Assembly (NCBI GenBank): GCA_903813345.2
Contig: CAIIXF020000007.1
Location: 22,743,564-22,807,563 of the forward strand
Direction of reading: 5' to 3'
Length of the DNA: 64,000 bases
DNA from: Owenia fusiformis
Taxonomy: Eukaryota > Annelida > Polychaeta > Sabellida > Oweniidae
Both the position numbers and the translations under genes were made by a program. Within the stretch, counting starts at the first letter, position 1, and every line of letters begins with the position of its first letter. Shown here piece by piece: positions 14,201 through 29,200 of the stretch. Under the pieces are notes generated by a model. It saw only the letters and a program-made list of their open reading frames with translations, was not told the origin of the DNA and made no database searches.

Positions 14201-17200
14201 GCCCCGCTGGCTATTATTGCCCCAATGGCACTGGACTTCCTATTGCCTGTGAACCTGGTGAGTACAAGAAGATTGAAACATAAACTTGAGAACTAATCGG
14301 TTTCATTTAGAAATCAGAGCATTCTTCAAATATTATTGAAAACCTTGAATAAGGTGATGAGATGTTTTATGCCTTGGTGGTACTTCATGATACAGTTTTG
14401 TTTTTGTTGCTTGTTTTCTCAGGTACCTACCAACCCAACCAGGGCTCCATTGATTGTTTACCCTGCCCTGCTAGATATTACTGCCTAAAGAACAGTAGCA
14501 CTCCAGAAATATGTCCCAGGTACTCCTACTGCCCCAATGGTACAGTGACACCTATATTGTGCCCAGATGGAACCTACACAGAAAACTCCACTGTGGGGCT
14601 CTCAGATGCCAGTCAATGTGAACAGTGCCCAGCAGGTATAGTAGAATTTTATTCGTAAAAAAGTACAACTTGCTTGTTCTACCGATTTGAAGATAGGGCT
14701 ACTAAATGTAGCTTGAAAAGTCAGAGAATTTTGTTTCGCTGAGATTAAATTAATCAAGTAAAACTAAATGCTATTGTTTAATTTTTTTTAACTATGACAG
14801 AACTTCAGAAAAGTTAACAGTTTATGGTTACTTGCTGTAGTCTCAAACCTTGTGGTAATGACCAATTTGAAAGCATTTGGTGGTGATATAGCCTTGATAA
14901 TGATATAGCTTCAAAGTTTGTGTTAAAGGGGCAATAAGGCTTGTAGAGAGAAAATAGGAAAATTTTAACTTTTTCTGAGCTATCAAGGCAACAGTTGGCT
15001 TAACATCTTCTTCGACATACCTATTTTCTTAAAATGTATGGATAAACTATCAATTTCGGCATTAAAAAGTGTAAATTCAGTTCAAAGCTTCAAAAAGGGG
15101 ACGTCCACTTTTATATTTTTAAGATCCACCATGTTTCAAGAGGAATATAAGCTCAAATAATGATTATCTAGGGGGTTTCTTTGTAGAAAATAAAAATAGA
15201 TGTTAGTCTTGATAAAATGTCCAAACTTAAATATATTTTGACACTGGTCCATGATCGTTGAATGGCCCCTCTGCACTACTTGTTGCACCTTTAAGTTACA
15301 TGTAATTGATATACATGTATATCAAGATTTTTGTTAATGATATACCTTCATTCATTATTGTAGGTAAATACTGTGTTGATGGTACAGCTACTGGAGACTG
15401 CCAGGCAGGACATTGGTGCAAGAAGGGTAATGCAATACCCAACCCATATGGCAATGATACCAATGAAGGCGAACTTTGTCCATATGGTTTCTATTGTGAA
15501 GCAGGTACCCCAATCAATTTCTTTATTAATTTTGCTTATTTATATATCACCTTTGTCAAATTAAAAATAGTATTTAGAAACAGGCTTTAAACTGTTATCC
15601 TATTATTAAAGTTCAGGGAATATTTCCAACAAGAACACATACACTGTATGCTTTATTTTTAAAATGATTGAAAACATACTGAAATGCATATCACATTATT
15701 TATGTTCCAGGCTGTATATCTCCCAGGGCCTGTCCCCCAGGCAGAGTCATCAACAAAGTGGGTGCCACAGGTCCCCATGAGTGCACAATATGTCCGCCAG
15801 GGCGTATCTGCCCGGAAAATGCCACTATCTCAGAGCCCTGTCTTCCTGGCTACTACTGCCCAGGGGCTGGAGTCATCACTGCATGTCCACGAAGAACTTA
15901 CAATGAGATGTCAGGAGGTGTGTTTATATGACATTCGAAATACCATATGTATAGGTGTTGTATTGAAATATTTGAAAATGAAACTTCACTGAGGGAAACC
16001 ATGAAAACTAGAGAAAAATGTAAACCATTTGCTGGAAGATATTAAAATAATACCTTATTTACCCTACACATGGTCACAAAGTAATGTTATGGGCTCATTT
16101 TGTTCAAAGTAGATTTTGTTGCCCAAGAAAACATGCATGCATAATTACCGAAAATATAAAATTGTAGTATTCAGGATCTGATGACTGTGTTTTAATTTGA
16201 AAACATTAATTTTAGGAATGAATCTGACTGACTGTTTACCTTGTCCGGCTGGCTATTTCTGTGATTGGGAGGCTATGGCCAACTACTCCATCAGCCCCTG
16301 CCCCCCAGGTTGGTACTGCACTGAAGCCACTGATGCACCTGACCCCTGCCCCCCTGGGACCTACCGTGGTGAGGAGGCAGCAGGGTCTATCGCAGAGTGT
16401 CATACTTGTCCCGCAGGCTACTACTGCCCCGAAACAAATGCCACCTTGGAGGGAACACAATGTGATGAGGGATACTTCTGTCCACCTGGTTCACAAAATC
16501 AAACCATATGCCAAGCAGGTGAGTGTATTGCATGTCCAGTAGAATAGATACTCAGATTATATATGCTGGTAGAAATGTGTTAATCTCTAAAATTGAATCT
16601 CTAAATATCAGGATAAAGATAGATGCATGCATGAAGTACGTTAATGTTTTTACAGGTCAATAGATTTTTGTCCGACCTGTTATGATTTTCTCATTGCCTT
16701 TCAGGATATTACTGTAACAGATCTATGACCCAGGAGCCATGTCTGTGCGGCTATTACTGTCCCGAGGCCTCCTCTTCCCCCCAGCCCTGTCCCCCTGGCC
16801 ATTACTGTGGGGGTGAGGATAGTAGTTCAGTGTGTGATAACAGTGTTATAGGTAAGATATTGTGATGATATGTATATATTGAAAAATTCTTAAAGCTTTT
16901 AGAAAAGTGCTGCTTTGCATATTTATTGTTTGCTAGTAATTTACAGCATTATATTAGTTCAGATTCATTGTATTAAAACTGTTGAACATGAAAAATAAAG
17001 TAATATAAGCTCTTCTCAGGGATAGCATGTCAGTATTGGCTGTGTCCAGTCATTATGGTAACAAAGCAATTATAAGACTGTTGGTGCATAAATTGAAGGA
17101 GGCTGTTGTGACAACTTTCAAACGTCAGTTAGTCCTGCTATGCTTGAACCCATTGACTGCACACAAACGATGATGTCTCAGTGAAACCCTGCACTCTTAT

Positions 17201-20200
17201 TTTTTATTATGCTTATTATCATGCACTAACTTATTATCATGCACTAGCTTATTATCATGCACTAGCTTATTATCATATACTAGCTTATTATTCTATTTCA
17301 CCTTGTCTAGTTGCAAAAGGAATAGGTAAGAGTTGTGACTCAGCTATTATAGGAATATGAATATTAGTTTTGTAACTATCCCTCTTGATACTCAGTCCTT
17401 TTCTCACTTTGAAGAAGAAAGGAGTTAACCATTGAAATTCTTTTTCCTTCATTTCACTAAACTTTAATATGTATTACTCCATTTTAATCTGGGAGAGCAG
17501 AGAGAATTAAAAGTTTATATTCATTGGAATATTATTGCCTCTCAGAAGTCATTTTTATGTCATCACCAGAAATGTTGACATTGTTGTATAGTCTACATTT
17601 TTTGTGGATGGCTGTTGGTGTTCGGGGTCTGTAACAAATGGCATGGCATCTGTAATAAATGGCAGGTGGTGACATTTTGTATGATAATGCCTTGTTCAGA
17701 TTGTATTTCCATGTTTAAAACACATTTTAAATCATGATTTTAATATTCTTTCCTTGCTTAATAATACTTTATTCCATACTTTTTAATGCTACAAATATTT
17801 TCAATAATCAACATTAAATGTTTTCCAGTAACAGCATTAAAAAATACCTCAATAAACAAAATTATACATAACTATATTGATTTATAACAAATAAAATCCA
17901 ATTAAGTGTGATGCTCTAAATACTTGTAATAGGGACCTTAATAATCTTTCTCGGGATTTTTTCTGATAACACAGAAACCAATTACCAGATTTTCACATTT
18001 TATATGCTAATGCCTTGTGGTCATAAGACTTCTGGCCGGGAATTTGATAATGGCATATGCTACACATCATGGCGAAAAGTGATGATTTTCTCCACTTTTT
18101 CCTGGTAATTTCTCACATGTTATGTCCAAAATGACTAGGAATTCAATAAAATGTATTTTGTTCTGTGGGATTTGCTACTCCACAGAGTTGCTGTTTTCTA
18201 GCTTTTTACTCGACCATGTAGTTAAAGCATTAGTTCATGTATTGTTATTCTGTAGATAGTTAACACTTTGTGTGACTCACTTTTGAAGGGTAGTATCTTC
18301 TTGAAACTAGCTAGTGTCTCAGAGTGACTCACATTTGGAGGAAAATAAATTCTACTCTTTTGCTGAATGAGATTCTTTTTATTGAGAGAAAATACAAATT
18401 ATGTTTTGAGATAATGTGAATATTTAAACAATCTCTTATTTCCTTGTGCATACATTATGTATTAGGGTGTGCTAAATTGTGCTAAAATAATTAAGATTCG
18501 TTTCATTAGGTTTTATAAAGATTCATCAAGTGTATATTTAACATCTTCTCTTTCTTTAGACCTTAGTGTTCCAAATGAATAAACAAAATAAACTTTTTAT
18601 GTTATATTTTAGGTGCTATTGAACCAATAAAATGTCCTCTCGGTCATCGAGAGATGGATGGGTCACCAAGGTGGTCGTTTGGAGATACTTGTGAGATATG
18701 TCGCTCTGGTTATTATGGTAATCATCCAGAAAGGGCAGAGTGTAGGCCATGTCGAGCTGGAGTCGTTTGTAAAGAGGGCGCCATTACAGATCAGCCAATG
18801 GGAAATGATACGCAAGCTAGCTTTGAATATACCCATTCATATCCATGTCCCCATGGTTACTATTGTCCTGAGAACAGCTCATTCCCCACCCCCTGTCCTG
18901 AGGGTACCTTTAACCCTAGTGAATATAAAGGTTCAGTACAGGATTGTTTGCCATGTGGAGTGGATCATTTCAACCATCTTTATGCCCAAACTGGTTGTTT
19001 CCCATGTGGAGGAGAGGCCAAACAACCTGACATTGGCCAACCAACTTGTTTGTGTACAGGTACTGTATATTATTGTCTCTCTCTGTCTGTTACTGGCTCT
19101 CATACAAAAATTGGCCAGTTGTATATTTCGTCCCTGGGGCTATTTAAAAAAAGAAGTTGTGTTCCATGTTTTTTGGCTCATTTTAATATGCATTAAAGTT
19201 ACTAAGTACATTTCCCCAAAAATTGTTGGTTTTATGAAATACTTTATAAAAAGGTCCATTAAATTTTGGAGAAAATCAATGACAAAGATGATGTTCAGAG
19301 ACATTTTGGGAATGGAAGGGTGGTCAGTCTAATACATAATTAAATGAATTACATTTTGAGACTATATTATAACCTGGTTCCTAATATTTTAAGTAACTGG
19401 CCATTATTTTTTAGGAGCAGGCCGTGACTTCCAACACAGTGATCGTCAATGTCCCTGCAAGGCAGGATATAACATTCTGCAAGGTCGTGAAACTGATTGT
19501 GTCAAGGACGTCTATGACATCTGCCTAGAGGGCACCACTAGGACCCAGTCCGGTCTATGTTATGATGACGATCAATGGAGAACACACTGCACTGAGAATG
19601 TGAGTCTTAGCAATTTTTAGAGTAACTTTAAAGGCCTTCAAATGTTTAATTCTAGTTGAATTTTTTTTCTTTTTTTAGCTAGTAGAAGTACAAATTGAAA
19701 AGTTTGATGCATTTCATTTTAAGATCTTAATTTAAATATGGTATTTAATAAAATATGTGCTTTAACAGTTATGATGAAACATAAATAAAAATGAGTTATA
19801 TTTACAACCCAGGAATGCCATGAATTATTTACATGTATAATTCCATACAGGTTTGTGGTGGGGCTGATGCCTACATTGGCTTTGATGCATTGCTTGGACT
19901 CTGTAAATGCAAAGTGGATGATCTTGAACTGATATGTGACCTAGAGTGCAGGATTGCACAGCGTATGAGAATCAAACTGGTCTGTCCCCAGAGGCCTGAA
20001 CCCAGTTACATTGTAGTCTCAAATTCTGATAACAGCCATAGAGTAAGGGCAACATTTTAGTACTTATGTGTTTCTTATAGATGCTACATTTAGATATCTA
20101 TTTTTTGAGAGCCTCGGGACTTTTTCCCCTTTGTTGGATAAACTATTTAACATTTAAATTGCTTCACCATCCACTCATTTGCATCAATTATTGTATAAGT

Positions 20201-23200
20201 GGTAATTTTGCCTAATCATTTAATTTGCCTATTTCCTAATTTTTGCCAGTTTCGGAAAATTAAATGTCGGAAATATTGTCTTTATAATGTTATCCAATGG
20301 GAGGTTTCTTGTCATTAGGAAAATTAAAATTAGGAAAATGATGAAATTTGACCATTCGGAAAATTAACCACTCGGATTAAATACCACTTATACAGTATGG
20401 GAAAAATGACATATATGAACCAGTCCTTTATTTCTTCACAAATCTATGTAATCCACTAATTGGACATCTTATTATACAATTTTGAAACCAAATTTTTTTA
20501 TGTACTTTTATAATGTTTATTGTAATCATTTCAGCACTAAATGATGATTCTGTCAACTATTCATGCAATTTATCCTTCTGATCCTGTGTGAACCAACTTT
20601 TATATATAATGTTTGTTTTACTTTCCATAAACAGTATGAGATCCCAAGTTTGAATCTGCGTAGTTGCATTAACTACCGCAATGCCATCTCCGATGATCAA
20701 TGTGACGGAAGAGAAAACACAGAAATCCCAATACATTTTACAGTGATGGAGCCGGCTGGCTTCGTAGGAGTTTACGATCCGAATCCTGCTTCCATACAAC
20801 AGATTTTGGAAGATAACAGTAAAGGAAACTTCACTGGTAATTATAGTGGTGGCGAAGTTGGTGCAAATAGACGTCGTCTGTTGACGACAACGAATCTACC
20901 TGCAGGGACATTCACAGGTATTCAGAATCCTACTGTATGCTTGAAGTATGGAGAGACCATGTTCTTCTATGTTTCTAATGACAACTACCCAGTGTATGAC
21001 AGGTAAGAACAGGCATTGTAGTGAAAATAATAACAAAGAGTTTAATGTGTATTTCACAGTAATGTATCTATGGTAACCAGTAGAACTTGGGGATGTTTTG
21101 AATATAATTTGATTTTGCTTTGTAGCCCTCATTTGCTTGTAAAAGTTGCCTTGATTTCTTTCTTCCAGGGACAATCTTTACAATACAAACCAGGCATTTG
21201 ACTATGGAGGCTTCCGAGAATTAGCTGAGGCACAGTCTCAGATCTCCACGGCAACCACACTATTCTCATATCGCTTCAATGACCCGGGTGTCTATTCCTT
21301 CCATCACAGTACCGACACTAACAAGAAAATGGTAATTCTTCAGAAAACATATTTTACATTGTTACTTTAAATTATCAATGAATACAAATATTCTGATGAT
21401 GTCCAAAATAAAAAAACAACTTAAAGAACACCTTAAGGATAGAAATATATGGCCAGATATTTAATTTTTTATGATGTTTTTTTTGGGACACCCGATATAG
21501 TGTAAGAACTATGTTCTAGCATAGCTGCAGTCCATGGTTATAGGCATATTGAACATGTTGAAGTCTATACCGTTCAATTAATATAGTAAATATATAAGTC
21601 ACAGGCCAGTCCTTGCTCTAGCCACCTCTTCCATCTCTTTGTATGAGCCTACTTAAGAAACATGATATGAATTATAGTATGTGAGAGTGATGGCGGAATT
21701 TGCCCAGTGTGCAGAAGATGGCCCATTCTTCCCAACAACACCACGCTCAGTCATCCAGAATGGCATGTCTATAGACCAGGATATATTGAAGGCACCTGAC
21801 TGGGCTTTGATCTTGATCCTGCTGGGAGCAGCCCTCATGTGTATGGTTATACTTGTGATAGCTTTGGTGAGTTCCGTTACATATTATTTAAGTCTTACAT
21901 TCCATGATCTAATTTCTATTAGAATGTAAGCACCACAAGTGCTGACATATTGTATAGTCTCCAGCTTTTTGTGGATGGTGTCTTGTGTTGGCAATCAGTG
22001 GTCGACATCTAACAAATGGCAGGTGGTGACATTTTGCATCTTAATGCCTCGTTTCCTTTTGCATGTTAATGCCTCGTTTCATTTTGCATGTTAATGCCTC
22101 GTTTTATTAATGATACTTTAATAATTATTTTGAATAAATATACCAATACCATAGACATTGCATTGTACAAGTACAGATTATAGTAAAAATAGGAAAAGAA
22201 TATTTATAGAGTTAAGTATACTGTTGTATATTTATAACTTTTTTTGACTGCTGCATTTTGTGTGCTCTTATATTAAACTTAAGTTGAATGAGATGTTAAT
22301 ATTGATTGCAAGAAATGGGATTATACATGTATTAAAATCAATTCTTTTAGATTCTGTTCCGTAAATACGGCTGGATGAAGACCTCTTACATCTTCCCAAG
22401 ATATCGTCGCCTGGCTGAGAAGTACAACTTTGATGATTATGCTTCTAAGGGGTCCACGGTCCATCCTGTAAAGAAATACCATAGAAACCTAGAAGCTCTT
22501 GAGCATGTGGCTGGTGGTGGTGGAACATCTGACCCCAATGCTGTCAATGCTATCTTAGATGGTGAGCCTCTTTAAATACAATGAGTGTTGACTCATTAGT
22601 GATATGAAAGTGTTAGCTTAATCTTTTAAGTAATTTTGGGAAGGGGCAAACATTACTTATGCCTAAAATGTCACTCTAGATTCTGTTACAATTAAGTAAT
22701 TTTTTTTACACAAATGTTATTTCTGTTGCCAGTAGCTTCAATGTTGATGGGAGGGGGAGTATTACTTCATTACATAACTTTCCCAAAGTTGATTTGACAT
22801 TAAGATTCAGCCTCATATTACATTGTGGTAAGTCGCACCTTCTCATGCAACAAAGAGAATGAGTATCAGAATGCTCTTACTGTATATAACATGTGTTTAC
22901 AGCCCAAGGTGTTGAGGTTAAGGGAGATGAGTTCTGGGACTATGATGCGCAAGTGGACCTTGAGGCATTCAATGCTGCCACCATGTATGACACACTGGCC
23001 AAACAGTCAAGGGACATCACACAGAATCTTGGCAAACAGAAAGATGAGGTTAGTCCGAAATGGAGTTTTCCTGTTTTTTCAATTTATTCTATGTTAAAAA
23101 TATATTGTTGAAATTGCTGCCTAGCTCCTTTCATTTGGTCTTTTGAGTTGTTTTGTTTCTTGGTGTTGCTTATAGTTTCAGATACATGTATCTGTGGAAC

Positions 23201-26200
23201 CCATTTAACATTTTGATTTCATATTTCATTAAGAATTTTTATTATAACTCTTTATAAAAAGTGTTGTGTTCAGTATAGTCCACATATTTCATGTACTTAT
23301 ATGATGTAACTGCTCTCTCCACAGGCCAAGTCCATGTACCAGAAAGTCAATCACCAGACTGAGTCACTCAAAGGACTCTGGGCAGCCAAGTTGAACCTGA
23401 AGGGCAGGGCAAGCATGGCTACACAAGAGGACATAGCCAAGTATGAGGTGAAGCTGGAGGAATTGGAAATTGAGTTGGAAAGACGTAAAGAACTTGGAAC
23501 AAGATTTGAGGCTATATTACAACGTCAGCAGAATCTTATAGAGGATGACGAACTGGATAGAGAGAAGCATCAGGTTTGTTTGATTGAATTTATCCTAACT
23601 CAATTCATTCATTGTATTTTCATATGTGAGTACCTTGTTGCTCACTTTCATTAGGAAAGGGCTCCAATTTTTCAAAGGGGTCTAATTCTTTGGGGGAATT
23701 TAAAATATTTCAAAATTGAAAAAAAGTGGGTCAGAATAATGTATGTATTATCAAATACTGTTACATCATATATTTAAGGAATAAAGACCGAGATTCTATG
23801 ATTTATGGCGCAATATATGACCGAAAATTTTATTCTGTTCATTGTTAAAAGACCGAAATCGTGTAGTTACTCCTTTCATTAATATTTACAACCTTTTATT
23901 CAGGTCAATTATGAGGCAGCACTGCGTGAAGGTCAGAGACAATTGAATGAGCATAGTGAGAGATTACAACGTGGTCAGATCTTGAAGGATGGAGAACTTG
24001 ACACCCAGCAACATGCGAGATTGTGTGGAAGAGTTGGTCATCTCATACAGAGGATGTCCAATGAAATCAATGAGGAGTGCCAGAGATTGGGCGCATGGGG
24101 TGTACTGGGACAAGGTATCCTTTGCTGATTTACCTAATTTATATTTACCCATTAACATGTTTATATTTATTGATACTATGTCTCATTATGGCCCCTTAGT
24201 GTTGATAAATGTGTTTCTAATCTCAATCCGTCAAGTTGAATCCAGAATGTTCTATTTAGTTCAATTCGAGTGGAAACCAATGTGGAGTTACTTGTATCAA
24301 TGGTCTGTCATTTCTCAACCTGACTCAATGTTTGGTATACATATTTTGAGCCTATATCGACTTGAACCACCCCTGACCCACCTCACCTGAACATTGGAAA
24401 TTTTTAATGATTTATTCTTTTGATAAACTAACAATTTCTTGTATAAAGTTGCGTATTATCAGAAGACCAACAATGAAACAAAAATGTATATTTAGCTTAA
24501 CTCTTGCAGGGACTGGAGGGACGCTAGTCTTCAATAACTCAAGTGATCCTATTGAACGTGACCAACTCCTAGGTCCAGACCAGAGCATTCTAGCACCAGA
24601 TGTAGTACACTTGAACCCTGTTACTGGACTCATTGAACCAAATGCTGGTGCCACCATGATGCTAGGTAATGGCAGCCTCATAATGGTACCCCCAGGCTGC
24701 TTCGTGCACCCTCAGACAGGAAAGGTGTTGCCCATAAATGGTAACGTGGCATATGATCCCGTGACATCTAGACTTGTCTTCACCACAGATTCTGCTACAG
24801 GTCAGTGCAAAGCCATTTTCAGAAGAATTATAGTCAGAATTTTGTTTGGGATATTTGAAAAATAATGTTTTTAGTGTCTACTTAAAAATCAATTTAGCTC
24901 ATATCACTTTGGTGTTAAATCACTTTTCATTTTTCAAAAAATGTTTTCCACCATACTGAGGCTAATAATGCTCTGAGGCCAAACTTATGTTTTATTATTT
25001 GTAAACTGAAATGCAATTATATACATGTACTATTTTTAATTTAGGTGAAGCATGTCGCAGTGACGACCCACTCATCCCATATGTACCTTACCCCGTTAAC
25101 CCAACCACCTCACTTCCTGTTGTCACCAAGATCAAACCTCTGGAACGCAAGAGTGACATGAAATACTGTGCCCCTGTTCCCGACCCTATCACAGGACTTC
25201 ATTGTCCTATAGTTGGTGCCACTATTGACCCAAGTAATGGGGCTGTTCTACCAGTTGCTGGCACCCACACAGACCCGATAACTGGTCTACCAATCCCTAT
25301 AGAGATAGGCTCTCTTATGATTGATCCTGTCTCTGAACAACCTGTGCCGATCCTTGGAGTCACTCTAGATGCTCATTCAGGTAATGAGGCATATACTTGT
25401 ATTATGTAGGAACCATTAATTTGTAAACCATAAATGTTCAATAACTCAAGTCAGTTCTGACTTGCTTATAACATGTATAACTGAAGATTTTTATTCAAAA
25501 TTGTCACCATTTCAGAATAAGTATATTGTCATGGACACATATCTCATATATTTAATATGCTGATGTCATACTTTTCCTTTCATGTCTCCTAGGTGATGTG
25601 GTACCTGTTGGTGGCACAAGATCTGGTAGTCATAGTGATATTCCCATCGTACCTGGTGATACATTCGTTGAACCACTCAGCGGTAAAGTTGTTCGCGTCA
25701 ACACAGGATTCCTTAATAATAATGAGGTGGTGCCATCTGCTGGAGGTTACATGGCACTGCTGGAGGCAAACGTCCTGGCATGTGAGGCTAGGGTCACTGA
25801 CGCCCTGCGCGAGTACAAAGATGCAATTAACAGTAAGCTATGCATTTTCATGGCAAGCATTTTAACTAACAGACACCTTTGCAGAGAACTAAAACACAGA
25901 TCAATCAGTTGTGGAGAACCATGCATGAATTACATTAAGGGACGGAGTGAATACTTTATTTGGATATTGTCTCAAAACAGAGTTACATGTACTGACCCCT
26001 CCTTTCCTCAAAAAAGTCAAATCTAACATTGGTTTCTTTCAATTTGTAACATAAAAATTCCATACTTGTGTACACATGTTCTTATTGACACAATATAATA
26101 AGAAACCATATATTTTAAGGTGTACATAATAAGGACGAAGGCACATCTCTAAACACACGTCATGAACAGAATGTGCTTGACACTGCACTGAGAGAACTCA

Positions 26201-29200
26201 GCAAGGCTCGCACACGTATGAAGACATACTGGATTCGCTCAGGACAAGATCTTCAAAGGAGACGGGAAAGAGCCAACATACTCTCAGCCACTGGAGGTTC
26301 ACCAGGTATGACTTTAAACATTTTTTTTTGTAAAAGTTAAAAATTATAAGTGTTTTGTTTAATTTTTTCTTCAAACAAAAAAACTTTTTCCTGAGAGGAT
26401 CAATGTTGTTTTGTGAAAGAACTGATATAGAAAATAAATCTTCTCACATGTTACTACGTTTATCAAAAATGTTGTCTTGGACTAAAGACTAGACTAGTCT
26501 GTATCAGTGTGACTTAATGGTGTTAATTGTGTATATTCCAGGCATGTATGAGTTCACACTGACTGGTCAGCTACTGCCTGTATTGATTGGTACCACCATG
26601 GTAGACCCTGATGGTTCTGGCCAGGATGTTGCAATACTTGGTGCTGAGAAAGACAGATTCTCTGGTAAGATTCGACCTCTAGGTGGCACCACGGAAGATC
26701 CAGAAGGAAGGGGGTTAGTACCCATAATGCTCGGTGAAATGGCTGTTGATCCTGTCACAGGAGACCTCAGTCCAATCACAGGGGTACGTGTGAGTAACGA
26801 AACACAGACTGTTGTACCTGTTACTTTAGCCTCTGGGGGCCATAAGAAGAAGAAAGCTCCATTGGGTGCGACTGCGATGTTAGAGGAAGAGGTGGTGGCA
26901 AGGAGGAGCTACTGGAGACGTCAACGACAGAGGGAGGATGAACTAACTGAAAAGGAGTTCCTACTCTCATTAAAACTGATCACCGACCTGGAGGGCATAA
27001 CATCCAATATGGTGGAGAAGGCCTTAAATGACATCCTGGAGAAATCAGCTGAACTTGGAGAAGCCTCCAAACGTGAAACAACACGCAAGTCTGACTCTGA
27101 GCAGGAGTTTGCATCTGTGTTTCCCCCTGAGGTAGTCAGTGTGCTAACATATGGTGACATGCCTGAGAGAGAACACGAGGAAGCTCACCAAACTGCACAC
27201 AAGAAATTTGTTGAAGTCATCCGTAAGTTCTTCAACAAACTCCAGGCTGAAGAAGAGAAATACAAAGACAGGCTCTCAGAGCTTGAAGGTGCTATGAATC
27301 CTGATGCTGAACATGTTGTTAAACAACGCTACATGCAAGCCAAACAAAGACTTCAGGGTGAACTTCAAGATCAGATTATGGGACGTGTAGAAGCTTTAGA
27401 TGAGGAACATTCAGGCTTGGAGTACTGCAGACAACGTAGTGAGCTACTGTGCCTGGAGGCCAAGGTTGTCCTAATGCGTTCTTCTGTTCTTGCTGGGGAT
27501 TATGATGCTAAAGTACCAGGAGTGTATGGTGAATGTGATCTAAGCTCCTCTAGCTCTGAGTCTGAGCTCATTCCATTATTGAAGCAACTCATTGAGATGT
27601 TAAGCACTGGTGGGCCATTTGTCTTGTCAACTGAACTTCTGCAAGTGCTCCAAGGTAGGCCAGGAGTGAATGTTGCGCAGATCCAGCAACAAATGGAGGC
27701 TGCCCAGGCTACTGGAGGTCTCACTCCAGCTCCTGGGGGGTTCACAGGTCAAGTTACCCAAGTCGGGGTGAATCCAATGGCTCAAGGCCCCAATGTGATT
27801 ACTACAGTACCTCTACAGAGATCAGCTGATGGTGGCACCACTAAGACTGACTATACAATCATTGACCAGAATGCCCTAAAAGCTCCAACGGAAAATGAAT
27901 CTGAGAGTGATATTAAAGAAAGGCAAAAACAACTTCTTGATAAACAAACATTTGAAGCAGCCAAACTTGAGAATTCACTTAAAGATAATGAAATCCAATC
28001 TATTAATGGATTAGTTCAAGACTATGAAAAGAGAAAGGATGAGACTATTAAGAGCACACAAGAAGAGTTAAAGAAGAAGCTTTCTGAAGCTCAGACACAG
28101 GAAGAAAAAGAAAGATTATTGATGGAATATGCCCACCAACTCCAAAGATCCAATGACAAATTGGATGCAGAGAAGCAGCGACAGATGGCCAACCTTCGTA
28201 AGAAACTTCTGGATGAGAGACGACAGAAGAAGAAAGAGCTCCATAGGAACCATATCACTGAGGCAAAATCTCTGGGACTTCCTGCTGACACTGTACCAGA
28301 CATGTACATCCCAACACATGATGAACTGGATCATGACCTGAAGCTCCTTACTCAACAACAGGAGAAACTTCTAGCTGAAATGCGACTTGCAGCTGCACAA
28401 CAAAACGACAATGTAGATATTGATCCTGAAATGGAAGAACGAATCAGAGCTCTAAGACTGCAATCTCCTGGTGCAGAAGATCTTATCAATGACCTCAAAT
28501 CTAAGATCAATACAAGCAACAGCCGGGCCATTAACATGAAGGATAAACTCCGTGCACGTAAAGAGAGACACCGCAGTGCAAAGAAGGTATCTGATGAGGA
28601 ACTGGCTGGCTTAAATGAGGATGAGAAGCAGGAGCTACTTGCTACCTTACAGAACCAGTGTGAGGCTACCAGAATGAAGGAAGAACAAGCTCTTCTAATG
28701 ACACTGCAATCTCTGGAACAGGTGAGGAATGCTTTATACAAAGATGTAATTTGAAATTTCATTGTCAAACATTGTGTTAACACAACATGTATTAACTATA
28801 TTTCTGGCCATGCTTTCCTACAGGATGACCATCGACGCGAGGAAGAGCGTCGTCTTCGTGATTTACTGAAAGACAAGTCAGCTGAGGAGCGAGACAGGCT
28901 ACTAGCTCAGTATGATGCTGAGACACTTGCGATGGAACAAGCCTTGGATAATCAAAAGGCTAGCCAACAAGATAAACTCCTGGCTAAGTTAGCAGCACGT
29001 AAACGCATGAAAGAGGAGCTGGCCAAGGAGAAGGCTGTTAACAAGGAACTTGATAGGATAACACAGAAACAGGTTTTTTCACATCAAGATATCCTCTTTG
29101 TAGAGTATTACTGGCTGTCTTTAGTATTATTAGTATTATTGGGAAAGGGGAATAAACATATTTTAAAAGCATGAGAGATTTACAGGTACTTGCAATTGCT

